DNA from: Caprimulgus europaeus
Lineage: Eukaryota; Chordata; Aves; Caprimulgiformes; Caprimulgidae
Direction: 5' to 3'
DNA: 64,000 nucleotides
Assembly (NCBI GenBank): GCA_907165065.1
Contig: OU015550.1
Coordinates: 3,126,001 to 3,190,000, forward strand
Each line of letters begins with the position of its first letter. Positions within the stretch are counted from its first letter, which is position 1. Shown here piece after piece: positions 48,001 to 55,518 of the stretch. A program made the position numbers and the translations under genes. A model generated the notes under the pieces. That model was not told where the DNA came from, made no database searches, and saw only the letters and a program-made list of their open reading frames with translations.

Positions 48001-48318
48001 ACACAGCCCCCACGGGGCGGCAGCTCCACAGTGCCCGCTCCTCAGACCCCCCGGGCCCGCAGCTCCACACCCTCCCGGTACTCAGACCCCACCCCAGGCC
48101 CGGCAGCTCCACAGCGGGGCCGCCAGCCTGGCCCTGCGCTCCCCACAACCCCCTCGTCTTCCCCCAGGCCCGGGCCCTCACCCACCGCCTCGCCTCAGGC
48201 CCGGGCCGTTCCTCACCCGCAGCCCCCCGCGGGAGGAGGAAGCGGAGGAGGGTGACCGGCCGCGGGTGCCTCACCGGGAGAGGTGCTTCAGGATCTGCTT
48301 CTTGATGATGCCGGCCAT
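17951..48318 (-). CDS. UHRF1BP1: UHRF1BP1 (BLTP3A), bridge-like lipid transfer protein; 21 coding exons
   Basis: Coding exons in order on the minus strand: 48318-48275, 34873-34711, 33112-33074, 32597-32506, 32317-32128, 31678-31538, 30985-30815, 29691-29514, 28462-28376, 27767-27603, 27087-26945, 26193-26052, 25644-25451, 24912-23381, 23130-22934, 22408-22260, 22153-22006, 20966-20695, 19833-19725, 19158-19043, 18076-17951. They sum to 4,398 nt, 1,465 residues plus stop, close to the roughly 1,440 residues of the human protein, and every junction keeps frame with GT-AG. The N-terminus ([20 protein letters not shown] to about residue 110) is a Chorein_N domain, the mark of VPS13/ATG2-type rod proteins that carry lipid between membranes; family knowledge places this member on endosomes and lysosomes. 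The middle is repeating beta-groove, then a long Ser/Glu-rich linker, four 11-residue repeats (1046-1089), a conserved beta-rich part and a C-terminal coiled coil (about 1425-1458). The paralogue UHRF1BP1L is less likely given the linkage to TAF11 and SNRPC. Confidence 0.96.
19043..19158 (-). CDS. UHRF1BP1: UHRF1BP1 coding exon 20
   Basis: Codes residues 1386-1424, a Gln/Pro/Ala-rich linker leading to the coiled coil. Acceptor CTTTCCAG, donor GTGAGT. Weakly conserved, so assigned from frame and splice sites. Confidence 0.85.
19725..19833 (-). CDS. UHRF1BP1: UHRF1BP1 coding exon 19
   Basis: Codes residues 1350-1386 with the conserved strand [20 protein letters not shown]. Acceptor TTCCCCCAG, donor GTCAGC. 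Confidence 0.93.
20695..20966 (-). CDS. UHRF1BP1: UHRF1BP1 coding exon 18
   Basis: Codes residues 1259-1349, including [20 protein letters not shown], the [16 protein letters not shown] segment and [16 protein letters not shown]. Acceptor TGCTATAG, donor GTGAGT. Confidence 0.95.
21338..21407 (+). mobile_element. Short CR1 3' fragment in UHRF1BP1 intron 17
   Basis: GATGATCTTTAAGGTCCCTT and CCAACCCAAACCAGTCTGTG followed by ATTCTGTGA form a clean CR1 3' end in plus orientation; little sequence upstream of it belongs to the element. Confidence 0.88.
22006..22153 (-). CDS. UHRF1BP1: UHRF1BP1 coding exon 17
   Basis: Codes residues 1210-1259, the conserved [20 protein letters not shown] and QYLRGYLG strands. 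Acceptor GTTCTAG, donor GTAAGA; only 106 bp of intron separates it from exon 16. Confidence 0.94.
22260..22408 (-). CDS. UHRF1BP1: UHRF1BP1 coding exon 16
   Basis: Codes residues 1160-1209, a Ser/Asp/Glu-rich disordered linker (for example [19 protein letters not shown]). Placement rests on frame continuity and the acceptor CCATTTCAG and donor GTCAGA. Confidence 0.88.
22934..23130 (-). CDS. UHRF1BP1: UHRF1BP1 coding exon 15
   Basis: Codes residues 1094-1160 with [20 protein letters not shown] and a [11 protein letters not shown] acidic segment, both typical of the family linker. Acceptor TTTGCCAG, donor GTAAGA. Confidence 0.93.
23381..24912 (-). CDS. UHRF1BP1: UHRF1BP1 coding exon 14 (large, 1,532 nt)
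   Basis: Codes residues 584-1094. The start [12 protein letters not shown] continues the beta-groove part; [53 protein letters not shown] and [14 protein letters not shown] [18 protein letters not shown] are conserved family segments. The second half is a Ser/Glu-rich linker that ends in four consecutive 11-residue repeats (23526-23395) and KMLSLPPAK. Acceptor CTCTGTAG, donor GTGAGT. Numerous open frames on the plus strand here are antisense shadows. Confidence 0.96.
25451..25644 (-). CDS. UHRF1BP1: UHRF1BP1 coding exon 13
   Basis: Codes residues 519-583, with [40 protein letters not shown] and [14 protein letters not shown]. Acceptor TTCTAG, donor GTACCC. Confidence 0.95.
26052..26193 (-). 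CDS. UHRF1BP1: UHRF1BP1 coding exon 12
   Basis: Codes residues 472-519 with the conserved [20 protein letters not shown]. Acceptor TTTTCAG, donor GTAATA. Confidence 0.94.
26945..27087 (-). CDS. UHRF1BP1: UHRF1BP1 coding exon 11
   Basis: Codes residues 424-471: a variable Ser/Pro/Arg-rich half and the conserved strand [15 protein letters not shown]. Acceptor CTCACAG, donor GTAGGG. Confidence 0.93.
27603..27767 (-). CDS. UHRF1BP1: UHRF1BP1 coding exon 10
   Basis: Codes residues 369-424, [20 protein letters not shown], a Glu/Lys-rich helix, and [10 protein letters not shown]. Acceptor TCATGCAG, donor GTAATG. Confidence 0.94.
28376..28462 (-). CDS. UHRF1BP1: UHRF1BP1 coding exon 9
   Basis: Codes residues 340-369 with [20 protein letters not shown], a conserved family segment. 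Acceptor TTCCATAG, donor GTAGGG. Confidence 0.95.
29514..29691 (-). CDS. UHRF1BP1: UHRF1BP1 coding exon 8
   Basis: Codes residues 281-340: a Pro/Ser/Gln linker and the conserved [20 protein letters not shown]. Acceptor TCTAACAG, donor GTAACT. Confidence 0.94.
30815..30985 (-). CDS. UHRF1BP1: UHRF1BP1 coding exon 7
   Basis: Codes residues 224-280 with [20 protein letters not shown] and the following helix [20 protein letters not shown]. Acceptor TGTTTCAG, donor GTGAGT. Confidence 0.96.
31538..31678 (-). CDS. UHRF1BP1: UHRF1BP1 coding exon 6
   Basis: Codes residues 177-223: [20 protein letters not shown] and [19 protein letters not shown]. Acceptor CTGGGTAG, donor GTGAGA. Confidence 0.96.
32128..32317 (-). 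CDS. UHRF1BP1: UHRF1BP1 coding exon 5
   Basis: Codes residues 113-176: [36 protein letters not shown] and [13 protein letters not shown]. Acceptor CTTTGCAG, donor GTAAAG. Confidence 0.96.
32506..32597 (-). CDS. UHRF1BP1: UHRF1BP1 coding exon 4
   Basis: Codes residues 83-113 ([20 protein letters not shown], ending AAGQ plus a split serine). The donor chosen is AAAG/GTCAGA rather than the GCAG/GTCAAA nine bases earlier in the transcript, because only the former keeps the frame into SEYGFAEK. Confidence 0.92.
33074..33112 (-). CDS. UHRF1BP1: UHRF1BP1 coding exon 3 (39-nt microexon-like)
   Basis: Codes residues 70-82, [13 protein letters not shown], a conserved Chorein_N segment. Acceptor TGTTTCAG, donor GTAATG. 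Being 39 nt it could be skipped without changing the frame. Confidence 0.95.
34711..34873 (-). CDS. UHRF1BP1: UHRF1BP1 coding exon 2
   Basis: Codes residues 15-69: the core of the Chorein_N domain ([46 protein letters not shown]). Acceptor CTCTTGTAG, donor GTGAGC. Confidence 0.97.
38170..38810 (+). mobile_element. Avian ERVL-type LTR (solo, degenerate)
   Basis: The order of segments is that of bird ERVL LTRs: GGGTTTGGGTTCAGCTGGGTTTTGTTAGGAG, AACATTGATAACACACCGATG, a unique middle, the GGGATTGCGGTTTCGGG and GGGATTGTCGCTGCTCCGGGAT block, TCGGTGGGTGCTGAGCAATGG, an AT-rich R-like region, then TCCCCTGGGGATGGGGGCAGTG and GGCTGCCAGCCC near the 3' end. No gag, pol or env sequence adjoins it, so I read it as a solo LTR in UHRF1BP1 intron 1, antisense to the host gene. 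Boundaries are approximate to a few tens of bases and no target-site duplication was found. Confidence 0.7.
40938..41429 (+). mobile_element. CR1 LINE copy (~490 bp)
   Basis: The longest CR1 in the window. It begins GGGGCAGTTTTGGGCACCAC, continues GAGGAGAGGCTGAAGGCACT, AGCCTGGAGGAGACTGAGGGG, TTGAGGCAGAGGGTGGTGGAG and ends TTGGACTGGATGATCCTTGT, CCCTTCCAACTCACAACATTTGATGATT. Plus orientation, antisense to UHRF1BP1. The open frames across it are not intact CR1 reverse transcriptase. Confidence 0.93.
43019..43115 (+). mobile_element. MIR-like SINE fragment
   Basis: TATCCCTGTTTGACTGCTGG followed by GGAAACTATGACACCAGATG and ATTAACCAATTTCCCCACAG, CCACATGAAG resembles the MIR series 'attatccccattttacaga', 'ggggaaactgaggca', 'ttaagtgacttgccca', 'cacagc'. 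Old, divergent, by eye. Confidence 0.45.
43763..43823 (+). mobile_element. Possible CR1 3' end fragment
   Basis: CCAGAGGTCCCTTCTGCCTG followed by AAACACTCCATGATTCTGTAG resembles the last 60 bases of CR1. Too short to be sure. Confidence 0.5.
47127..47225 (+). mobile_element. MIR CORE-SINE fragment
   Basis: GGGAAACTGAGGCACTGTGA, CTTGCCCAAGGTCAACTTCC and CAGTAGCAGAGCCACCACTG, in this order and spacing, match the MIR core and flanking region well. Plus orientation, about 1.1 kb downstream of UHRF1BP1 exon 1 in its intron 1. Confidence 0.75.
47640..48230. repeat. C-rich degenerate minisatellite
   Basis: Repeated words GGCAGCTCCACAGCCCC, GGTTCTCA(A/G)(A/C)CCC and CCCGGGCC(C/G) recur at roughly 40-bp spacing on the plus strand, over about 0.6 kb. 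In the UHRF1BP1 transcript this is G-rich and begins within about 50 nt of the exon 1 donor. It produces long proline-rich open frames that I reject as genes. Confidence 0.8.
48275..48318 (-). CDS. UHRF1BP1: UHRF1BP1 coding exon 1
   Basis: Codes [14 protein letters not shown] plus two bases of an arginine codon. The ATG at 48318-48316 has G at -3 and G at +4; donor GTGAGG. It is separated from exon 2 by a 13.4-kb intron. Confidence 0.97.
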
Positions 48319-48540
48319 GCCGCGGGGCAGCGGCGCTCAGGGCCGCGGGCGACGGGACCCCATCGCGCCGCCACCGCCTCCACCTCCGGCCCCGCCCACT
48401 CCTCTAGGCCCCACCCACTGCCCCCACACAGCCCCGCCCACTCCTCACCGCCTCGCCCACTGCGCCCCCTGGCGGCCCCCGCGCGCGCCGCAGCCGCACT
48501 CCACGCGTGTGCGCGGAAGGGGCGGCCCCACGGGGATCCT
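48319..48540 (-). promoter_or_regulatory. UHRF1BP1: UHRF1BP1 CpG-island promoter
   Basis: GC-rich, CpG-rich, TATA-less sequence directly upstream of the start codon, with GC boxes on the minus strand (GGGGCGGGG-like at about 48390). It stops abruptly at about 48545, where the retroviral fragment begins. Start site not determined. Confidence 0.6.
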
Positions 48541-48555
48541 CCCTCCCCCCAACCA

Positions 48556-48930
48556 AGGGCGAATAATGGTAGGCAGAAACAAACATCCTTTAAATCGAGA
48601 ACGGTAAACCAAGTCAGTTCAGATTTTAATGTAGTCAATAACGTGTATGGATTGGCTGCCACAGGTACAGACCCTCGGGTATTTTGTTCGTGGCCCTGCC
48701 ATCCTGGACTATCCCGTAATTTCTGTCTGGTTTCTTCACTGCTAATAGAGGAGTGCTGTACTCAGTTCACATTCAATAAATAATCTGTACTTCAGAAACT
48801 GTTCTATGATTGGACAAATCCCTTGTCTAACCTCTAACTCTAAGGTTACTTTACTTTCACCAGCTTAGCTCCTGGTTTGACTGCTGTTGGTGAAGCTGGT
48901 TTTGCTTTGCTGGGTATTTCAGTGACCCAT
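48556..48930 (-). pseudogene. Decayed endogenous retrovirus pol (reverse transcriptase) fragment
   Basis: On the minus strand, three reading frames in turn carry recognisable pieces of a class I (gammaretrovirus-like) reverse transcriptase: a VKPGAK piece near 48870, a PLLAVKKPD piece near 48740 and, near 48585-48640, NPYTLL and TWFTVLDLKD, the last containing the first catalytic aspartate of RT (LDLKD at 48599-48585). The pieces are separated by frameshifts and several stop codons (for example in the 48800-48850 stretch), so it is dead. Only the N-terminal fingers/palm portion is present; the fragment is cut off at the UHRF1BP1 CpG island on one side and meets a CR1 copy at 48950 on the other. 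No LTR, gag or env is visible nearby. Confidence 0.85.
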
Positions 48931-48949
48931 ACCTGTGGGAATGCTTTCA

Positions 48950-49352
48950 TCGAATCCCAGACTGGTCTGGGTTGGAAGGGACCTCAAAGCTCATCCAGTC
49001 CCAACCCCCCTGCCAGCAGCAGGGACACCTTCCACTAGACCAGGTTGCTCAAAGCCTCATCCAGCCTGGCCGAGAACACTTCCAGGGAGGAGCAGCCACA
49101 GCTTCTCTGGGCAACCTGGGCCAGGGTCTCACCACCCTCACAGCAAACAATTTCTTCCTCACATCTCATCTCAATCTACTCTTGTCCAGTTTGAAGCCAT
49201 CCCCCCTTGTTCTGTCCCTCCCTACCCTTGGCCAAAGTCCCTCCCCAGCCTTCCTGGAGCCCCCTGGGAGGCCGCTAGAAGGTCTCCCTGGAGCCTTCTC
49301 TTCTCCAGGCTGAACAGCCCCAACTCTCTCAGCCTGTCCTCACAGCAGCAGC
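48950..49352 (-). mobile_element. CR1 LINE copy (~400 bp), minus orientation
   Basis: Begins with the inverted 3' end ATCGAATCCCAGACTGGTCT, GGGTTGGAAGGGACCTCAAA, then CATCCAGTCCCAACCCCCC and runs to CTTCTCCAGGCTGAACAGCC, AACTCTCTCAGCCTGTCCTC. It lies between SNRPC's 3' end and the retroviral fragment. Confidence 0.94.
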
Positions 49353-49750
49353 CTTTTAACAGTATCTCTTTGCTTCCCTCAGTGAAGAATCACCATTTTA
49401 TTAAATTCAACCTATTCTGTGCTAGCAACAACATCACTTAATGCTGCAGTCTCTCCAGTCAGAGATATCACTGCAGTTGTTCTGATGTCCTTTTTTTTTT
49501 TTTTAAATTAAAACACAAATGCTTGTTTTCAAACAAGAATTAGAAATTAAGACAGTAACACATCTCTGGGTGTGTGACATGAAAAATAAGACTACCAAAG
49601 AACTAAGGAGAAGGAAAAAGAAAAAAAACAAACTTAAAAAATTCCATGCAAAACAGAGAGGGAGCAAAGAAAAGTGACATCTCTGCCAAGCAGAAAAACC
49701 CCACACAGAGTCAGGCTCAAGATTCTCCATATGGAAACCAGCATCAATGT

Positions 49751-49756
49751 TTTATT
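49751..49756 (-). terminator. SNRPC: SNRPC polyadenylation signal (AATAAA)
   Basis: Minus-strand AATAAA about 285 nt after the SNRPC stop codon, so the 3' UTR is roughly 50037-49735. It is the first canonical signal after the stop. Confidence 0.7.
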
Positions 49757-50037
49757 GTTGTGTTTTACGATTCAATGAAGGGAAAAAAACTAAGAAAAAA
49801 AACACCAAAAAGGAAAAAAAAACCAAACACCCACCAGACCAGGTACAAAAGCATCAGTCCAGTGCATATCTAGGTCAAACCATCTGCAATGTGAAGTCAC
49901 AGCAGATCTCCTCTACACACTGGTTTAATGTTTTAATATTAATGTTTTAATACAAAACCCTGGGGACACAGGTCTAGGGTATTTCATCATATGGAAGATC
50001 GTAATATGAAAAAGAAAAGGCAGCTCCATTTCCACCT

Positions 50038-50162
50038 TTATCTGTCTGGCCGGGTCATTCCTGGCCTGGTTGGCACCATCATGGGTCTGGAGGGTGGTCT
50101 CATCATCGGGGGCCCTGGCATCATTGGCATGTGTCCTCCCATGGGTGGCCTCATCCCTGGAG
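50038..50162 (-). CDS. SNRPC: SNRPC coding exon 6 (terminal)
   Basis: Codes residues 119-159, the Met/Pro/Gly-rich tail ([20 protein letters not shown]) ending RPGMTRPDR; stop TAA at 50040-50038; acceptor CTGTGTAG. Confidence 0.97.
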
Positions 50163-53100
50163 CTACACAGGGAAAGAGAGGATGTTAGAGAAGAGCTCTC
50201 AGGAGCAGCCACTGCTCCAGGGTGCAGGTTCTCTCCCCCCACACCCTCCAGGGAACTTTCATTTTACAAGTGTGTGAGCTTTAATCTGGAAGCTGTCTGA
50301 GATGGATTCCATTTCCCTGAAGGATATTAGCAATTAGTACAGGAAAAAACAAGTTCCCAGGTTGTATGCCCACTTTTAACAATATTCACTGCAAATTTAT
50401 TTTCAACCACTCAAAAGAGACACTGGCTTAATTACTGAATTGCAAAGTTCACGTGGAAAACTCAACTTCCAGTTGAGTATGTTAAAAAGAAAAAAGTCTG
50501 GTGTACTTCTTACAGCTGGTAACAGCATTACCAAAAGAAAAAAGCAGGTGCTCTACTAAAAAGCACTGAAATAACAGTTTCCATCCAACTTCTTCAATTA
50601 CTTTCAGGCAGCCACTATGCTGCCTAATATCACACATAATGCATGTATTTTCTGTCCTTAAAAACCACTTAAAAGAACAGTTTCTACCAGCAAGGCAATA
50701 ACTGCAAAGACACTTGGCTGCTTTTAGTGTGCATGTGTGTATTCCTTGAGATTTGTTCCAGTAACTGCTTCAGTAAAACATCCTCTGAGAATTCCTCAAG
50801 TGCCAGTAAATTCAAAAGCAGAATGGATCAAAGATATTTCAGTTTGCCTTTACAGTTCTGAAAATAAACTTTTTAAGGCATGTTGGTTATGGGGAACACA
50901 TTATCTTGAGACATTTTAAATATTAAATAAAAAATAAACATATTTTAAATAATAAAATTCACTTAGTGCTGAAATGTACCCCTTGTGCAAAAATGGAAGC
51001 ACTACAAACAGAGAATTCCTGAACAATCCCAGATCGTGCTGTGAGGACTAGAGGCAGAAAAGCTACAATTTACCAGAGTGATGGTTTCAGTTGTACTGAG
51101 GGACCAGTAACTCTCAACAAGTCGTAAAGGAGCTTTAATTAGCAGGTGTAAAACTGGTTGATATCTCAGCACGTAGAGATAATGGATCAGTAAATGTGTG
51201 GATGTAGCACATGTGCACTGCAATGCCTCCACAGCTCGGGGCTGTTCACCCACGCTGCCTCTGGCACGAGGCGAGCTACAAACCAGAGCGCACGGCTACA
51301 GCCAGCGCCCGAGTCCTGCAGCTGCTTCGTGTTTGCTGAGTTCCCTTCACAACTCTCTACTGCCAACGAGACAGAAAACACCCCAAAGATCCCCCAAACC
51401 ACAGTACCACAGTTACCAATTTACTTATTTCCAGACTTACCAGGTCCAACCGGCATCATTCCTGGTGGGGGTGGGCCCATCATTGGCATCATTGGGGGTC
51501 CACCCATATGAGGGGCTGGCATCATGCCAGGCCGAGGGGGGCCAGCTGAACACAAACAGATTGGTTACACATCTGGGTTACTTCCACATTCATCAATAAT
51601 GTGCAGTGCAAAAGAATTATTAAACCTTAGAGGCAATTTTAGAAATCAAAGTGTCTCGGGTTGTTTTACAACTGCCTGCCTTCATTTTCAGTTTCAATTC
51701 TTCACTTCAGGTGCCAAAAAGTGACTTGGAGGAAGAATATACTTCTTATTCTATATAATATTATATATTCTTATTTCCAACCTTGCACACCTCATGCAGA
51801 TGACTACCACTGCCAACAGCAGGACTCTGAGCAAAAAGGAATCTCAGCAGTTTGCCAGCTGAAGTGAAAAAGGTTATCAATCCTATTCTATTAAAAAAAG
51901 CAAACAAACCACAAACAAATAATAAAAACAAAAGAATCACCATGCTGGGAGTTTTCATGAAGGCATCTACATGGCAGCTAGGAAGTAATGAGGAGGCACA
52001 CATTTCTATTAGTGTGCTCATGCTCTACATTACTAAAATAACACAAATTAAAGATTAAGATGATTGTTGAAACACTTACAAAGCATTCTCTTACATTTTG
52101 GTATTCACAAGCTCAAAGTATCTTAGCTTGATTTCAAGCTAAAAGGACTTTTTTTACAAGCCCAGGGAACATGCAACACAGCAACAGGAGCTGTCATTCC
52201 AGTTCAGAAGTGTCCAGCTGAGACTTACGGATGCTGGGAGGAGGTGGGATCATGGCTCCAGCGGGAGGCGGTGCCGAGAAGGGGGTAGGTGGGATTTTCC
52301 CTTGCTGAAATGCAGCCGCTACATTGGGGGGGAAAAGAAAAACAAAAAAAAAGGAAAGAAAGAATCCCAGGAGAAAAAACCAGTTACTAAGTTGAGGAAG
52401 CTCCTGAGTCAATCGTCCTTCTCATGCCACGCGGTCAGAGCTTTACTTCACGTCAGGCTGCATGCTCGGTTGTTCTAACTCTGGAACACATCCCTGGTTT
52501 ATGCTGCTTGTCATGGTGGAAGCACCTGATATTCTTGAAGACAATTATTAAAGTAATGACTCCAGCTAGAGAGCTCCTTGATGAATTTCACACCTCTAAC
52601 AGGAAAGTGGATGGTAGAGAAGATGCATCACGTGATTTGCAGCTGCAACTTTCACCTGGGATCGTTAGGTGAAGACATGCTATGTTGAAAATGGTAATAA
52701 GGGAATGAATTAGGGAGTGACCAAAACAACAGGAAAAACATTTTATGTGAAGGGGAAGAGAAGAAACTCAAAAGATTGGAAGGTAAAAAGATGTGAAAGT
52801 TGGAAGCATCATGAGGAAAATGGAATGAAAGTTCAGACTGGACACTGGGAATAGGCTCTTCACTGAGAGGGTGGCTGTCACTGGCACAGGGTCCCCAGGG
52901 AAGTGGTGACACCACCAAGGCTGTCAGAGTTCAAGGAGCATCTGGACAATGCTCTCAGTCACATGGTTTAATTTTAGGTAGTTCTGCAAGGAGCAGGCAG
53001 TTGGACTTAATGATTTGTATGGATCCCTTCCAACTTGAGATATTCTATCATTCTATGGTCTAAAGAAAGTTGCCATTGAGTTAATCTGGTGTTTGTGTTT

Positions 53101-54712
53101 CTTTTCACAGAGAAAAGAACCATTATTCAGAGGACAAGCAAGAGGAAAAGAACCCTATAAACTGACAGAGGGAAACACCTCCCACTTCATTCAAGCCTTT
53201 AATAACAAGAGAGGGGAAAAAAAATCATTATTTCTAGAGAACTGAGGACAAGCAACTACAGGATTTAAAAAAAAAAAACCAACAAAAATCCATACATTTT
53301 AATGTCCATTTTGCTATCATTTGGATTTCTTATTCATGTTCTTTACATAAATGTGCTACTACCAAAAAGCAAAAACATTTTATGTGGCCTGTGTGACATT
53401 AGTAGCAGCACTAAAGGCCGTGGTATCTCAACCACAGTAAGGCAGTAAGTGCCTTCCATGGGCACCTGGAGCAGAGCCCTCCAGCTCCCACGTGGAAACC
53501 AACACTGACAAGTTCAAGATTCGGATTCTAAGCAAAGTTTTCACTCGTGATTCACAGAGCAAAGACTCACCAGGGAAGAATCAACATGGAAAAACAGAAG
53601 AAAAGCAGCTAGAGGAAAGACAAGGGAAGTAACAGGGGAGCAATCCAGGGTCTCAGAAGGATTAGCCTTACTTGTTTTATCAATCAGGCTCTGGGCTTGT
53701 TCCTCCATCCATTTCTGATAGTAGTCTTTCACATTCTCTTTGTGCTTTCGGCCACTGCAGTGGGTTTTTCTCACGGAGGGCTGAGAAAAATCATAGAAAC
53801 CCAAAGCTTATCTAACAGCACAGAAACCCAGAGCTCATTGGGAACTGTTGTATGATTTTAAACATAGGTAATTTAGCTGTGTAAAATAGGCTGGTTTCTG
53901 TCTCCAGTCAGAGAACAGGTAATGTGCAAAACCTTTACCTATAAAATGTAAGTATTGAGAGTCCAGTTTAAGCAAAAGAAGTTGTCCTGACACCCAGCTG
54001 CCTCCTACTAACTCACCACAACACCCATAGGCAGCCACGAGCATCAGCTGCCCTTTACTGCTGAATAACATTCAAATTATTGCTGTTCTTGTTTGCAAAG
54101 AGGAGAGACAAGTTAAGGACACCACAATATTTAAAGTAACCTGGTTTTAACCTATGTGAGTTTGATTTTAAAGTTTATTTGAAAATTTATTTTCTTTTTA
54201 AAAATAATTTCCCTGTTAGCAGAAGAGGGAAATTAATGCAGAAGACTTGGTACTTACCGAGTCATGGGTGAGGTACGTATCACAGTAATCACAATAAAAC
54301 CTGAAGAGGAAAAACTCGAGTTATTAGCAAACCTCTCTGCACTGTGAAGGTTAAAACACAACCTCTGACTGCAGCTGGGCTCAGGATGAGATTCTGCACC
54401 CAAGAAGCGCCCAACACTCAGCGTGTTTGCACTCCAGGGCACTCCACGCCCCTTCCTCTCTTATCTCCACTCTTCCCAAGGCCTTAACGAACACGAACCG
54501 CCCCCAGGGTCACCAAACCCTGACTGAGGAACCAAATGGCGCCCTCCCCGCAGAGCCCAGGCAGGCCCTCATACGGTCCCCCCCAGGCCCGGGCAGCCCC
54601 TCGCCCCGGCTCCCCCCAGCCCAGGCCCGGGCAGCACCTCGCCCCGGCTTCCCCCAGCCCAGGCCCTGCCTCCTGCCGCCCCCTCAGGCCGCCGCCGCGC
54701 TCACTTGGGCAT
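50038..54712 (-). CDS. SNRPC: SNRPC, U1 small nuclear ribonucleoprotein C (6 coding exons)
   Basis: U1-C is a core U1 snRNP protein that stabilises pairing of U1 snRNA with the 5' splice site in the nucleus. Coding exons: 54712-54705, 54300-54258, 53780-53672, 52318-52229, 51545-51441, 50162-50038; 480 nt, 159 residues plus stop, exactly the usual vertebrate length. The matrin-type C2H2 zinc finger is complete with Cys6, Cys9, His24 and His30 ([24 protein letters not shown]), followed by [20 protein letters not shown] and a Pro/Met/Gly-rich tail ([45 protein letters not shown] end). The first exon holds only ATG CCC AA, placed by the GTGAGC donor, A at -3 and the frame into KFYCDYC. Head to head with ILRUN, 1.1 kb away. 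Certain. Confidence 0.98.
51441..51545 (-). CDS. SNRPC: SNRPC coding exon 5
   Basis: Codes residues 84-119 ([20 protein letters not shown], then [11 protein letters not shown]). Acceptor GTGTTCAG, donor GTAAGT. Confidence 0.97.
52229..52318 (-). CDS. SNRPC: SNRPC coding exon 4
   Basis: Codes residues 54-84 ([20 protein letters not shown], then AMIPPPPSI). Acceptor CAATGTAG after a long pyrimidine stretch, donor GTAAGT. Confidence 0.97.
52820..53058 (+). mobile_element. CR1 LINE fragment in SNRPC intron 3
   Basis: GTTCAGACTGGACACTGGGA, GGTGGCTGTCACTGGCACAG, GGGTCCCCAGGGAAGTGGTG, GAGCATCTGGACAATGCTCT and a CR1 3' end TTGGACTTAATGATTTGTATGGATCCCTTCCAAC, TTCTATCATTCTATGG. Plus orientation, antisense to SNRPC. 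Confidence 0.88.
53672..53780 (-). CDS. SNRPC: SNRPC coding exon 3
   Basis: Codes residues 18-54: the second half of the zinc finger with His24 and His30 and the helix after it. Acceptor TTTCTCAG, donor GTAAGG. Confidence 0.98.
54258..54300 (-). CDS. SNRPC: SNRPC coding exon 2
   Basis: Codes residues 3-17 ([14 protein letters not shown]), with the two zinc cysteines Cys6 and Cys9. Acceptor CTCTTCAG, donor GTAAGT. Confidence 0.97.
54582..54672. repeat. 38-bp C-rich tandem repeat in SNRPC intron 1
   Basis: CAGGCCCGGGCAGC begins at 54584 and again at 54622, and a third partial unit CAGGCCCTG begins at 54660, a strict 38-bp period with almost no differences. It is directly downstream of SNRPC exon 1 and G-rich in the transcript. 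Confidence 0.88.
54705..54712 (-). CDS. SNRPC: SNRPC coding exon 1 (8 coding nt)
   Basis: ATG CCC AA then donor GTGAGC. Too short for any open-frame search; assigned because the next exon continues the lysine and KFYCDYC. Confidence 0.95.
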
Positions 54713-55423
54713 GGTGCTGCCCGCGCCCCGCCACCGGAGCCACCAGGAAGTGACGTAATCACATAACGACACCTTCCGTCCCTTGACTTCCGGCGCCTCT
54801 CGTAGAACGAAGCCGGCAGCGCAGGGCGGGCTCAGCGGCGGACGGCGGCCTGGGAGGGACAAAAGAAGCTCGGAGGGGGGACTTCGCTTTTCCCGCCTCA
54901 CCGTCGGGACTTTTACCGCTCCCCTCGGTCCTTTTCCCGTCACGCCGCCGTTTATTCCTCCACAAACCTACAGCGGAGGCGGCACCGTGACCGCCGCCCC
55001 ACGAGCCACCAGCAGGGGGTTACTGACGTTAAAAGCAGTTAACGTATAGCGTGACGTCAGCCTGTGTGTTCCCTCAGTGCTGGCGGGGCGAGAACCGGCC
55101 CCTTGGGCTGTGTTCAGGGGACACACCCGGTGTCAGCGCTCGCGGGGCCTCGCAGGGCTGGGAAAGGGGAAAATACGGGGGAAAAAAGCGACATTTTTTG
55201 GGGGGAAAAAATCCCCCCCGGCGAAGCCCCAGCCCTGCGCCAGCAGCACTGTCCCAGCACCCCTTGCGGCGCCTCGTTTGCATAGCGCTACGTGACGTCA
55301 TAGAGCGCGGCCGCCGCTAATTTGCATACATAAACAGGCGCGCGAAGAGAGGGGCCATGTTAATTTCCCCCCCTCTCCCCCCCCTTCTTGTGACGCAGTT
55401 CACCCCCGCCCGCCTCGGTGCCC

Positions 55424-55518
55424 CCGCGTATGCAAATATCTCATTTGCATACTCGCCTCGCCCTCTCATCGCAGCCCTCCGCGTATGGAAATCTCTCATT
55501 TGCATACTCGCCCCGCCC
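55424..55518. repeat. 55-bp direct repeat carrying inverted octamer pairs
   Basis: CCGCGTATGCAAAT (55424 on) recurs as CCGCGTATGGAAAT 55 bp later, and both continue through CTCATTTGCATACTCGCC(T/C)CGCCC. Each unit holds an octamer and its inverse separated by five bases (ATCTC or CTCTC); the second unit has one changed base in its first octamer. Confidence 0.92.

Larger units (their letters stand above)
34874..48274 (-). other. UHRF1BP1: UHRF1BP1 intron 1 (13.4 kb)
   Basis: By far the longest complete intron in the window. It holds an ERVL-type LTR (38170-38810), a longer CR1 copy (40938-41429), a tiny CR1 end (43763-43823), two MIR-like fragments (43019-43115 and 47127-47225) and a C-rich degenerate minisatellite next to exon 1 (47640-48230). 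The rest looks unique and non-coding; the 190- and 320-codon open frames near 47 kb are explained by MIR and C-rich sequence. Confidence 0.8.

Noticed and set aside
47343..48305. Plus-strand 320-codon proline-rich open frame
   Set aside because: It runs through the C-rich minisatellite antisense to UHRF1BP1 intron 1 and its composition is that of the repeat. No recognisable domain.
54540..54753. Plus-strand proline-rich frame across SNRPC exon 1
   Set aside because: Product of the 38-bp C-rich repeat; antisense to SNRPC.
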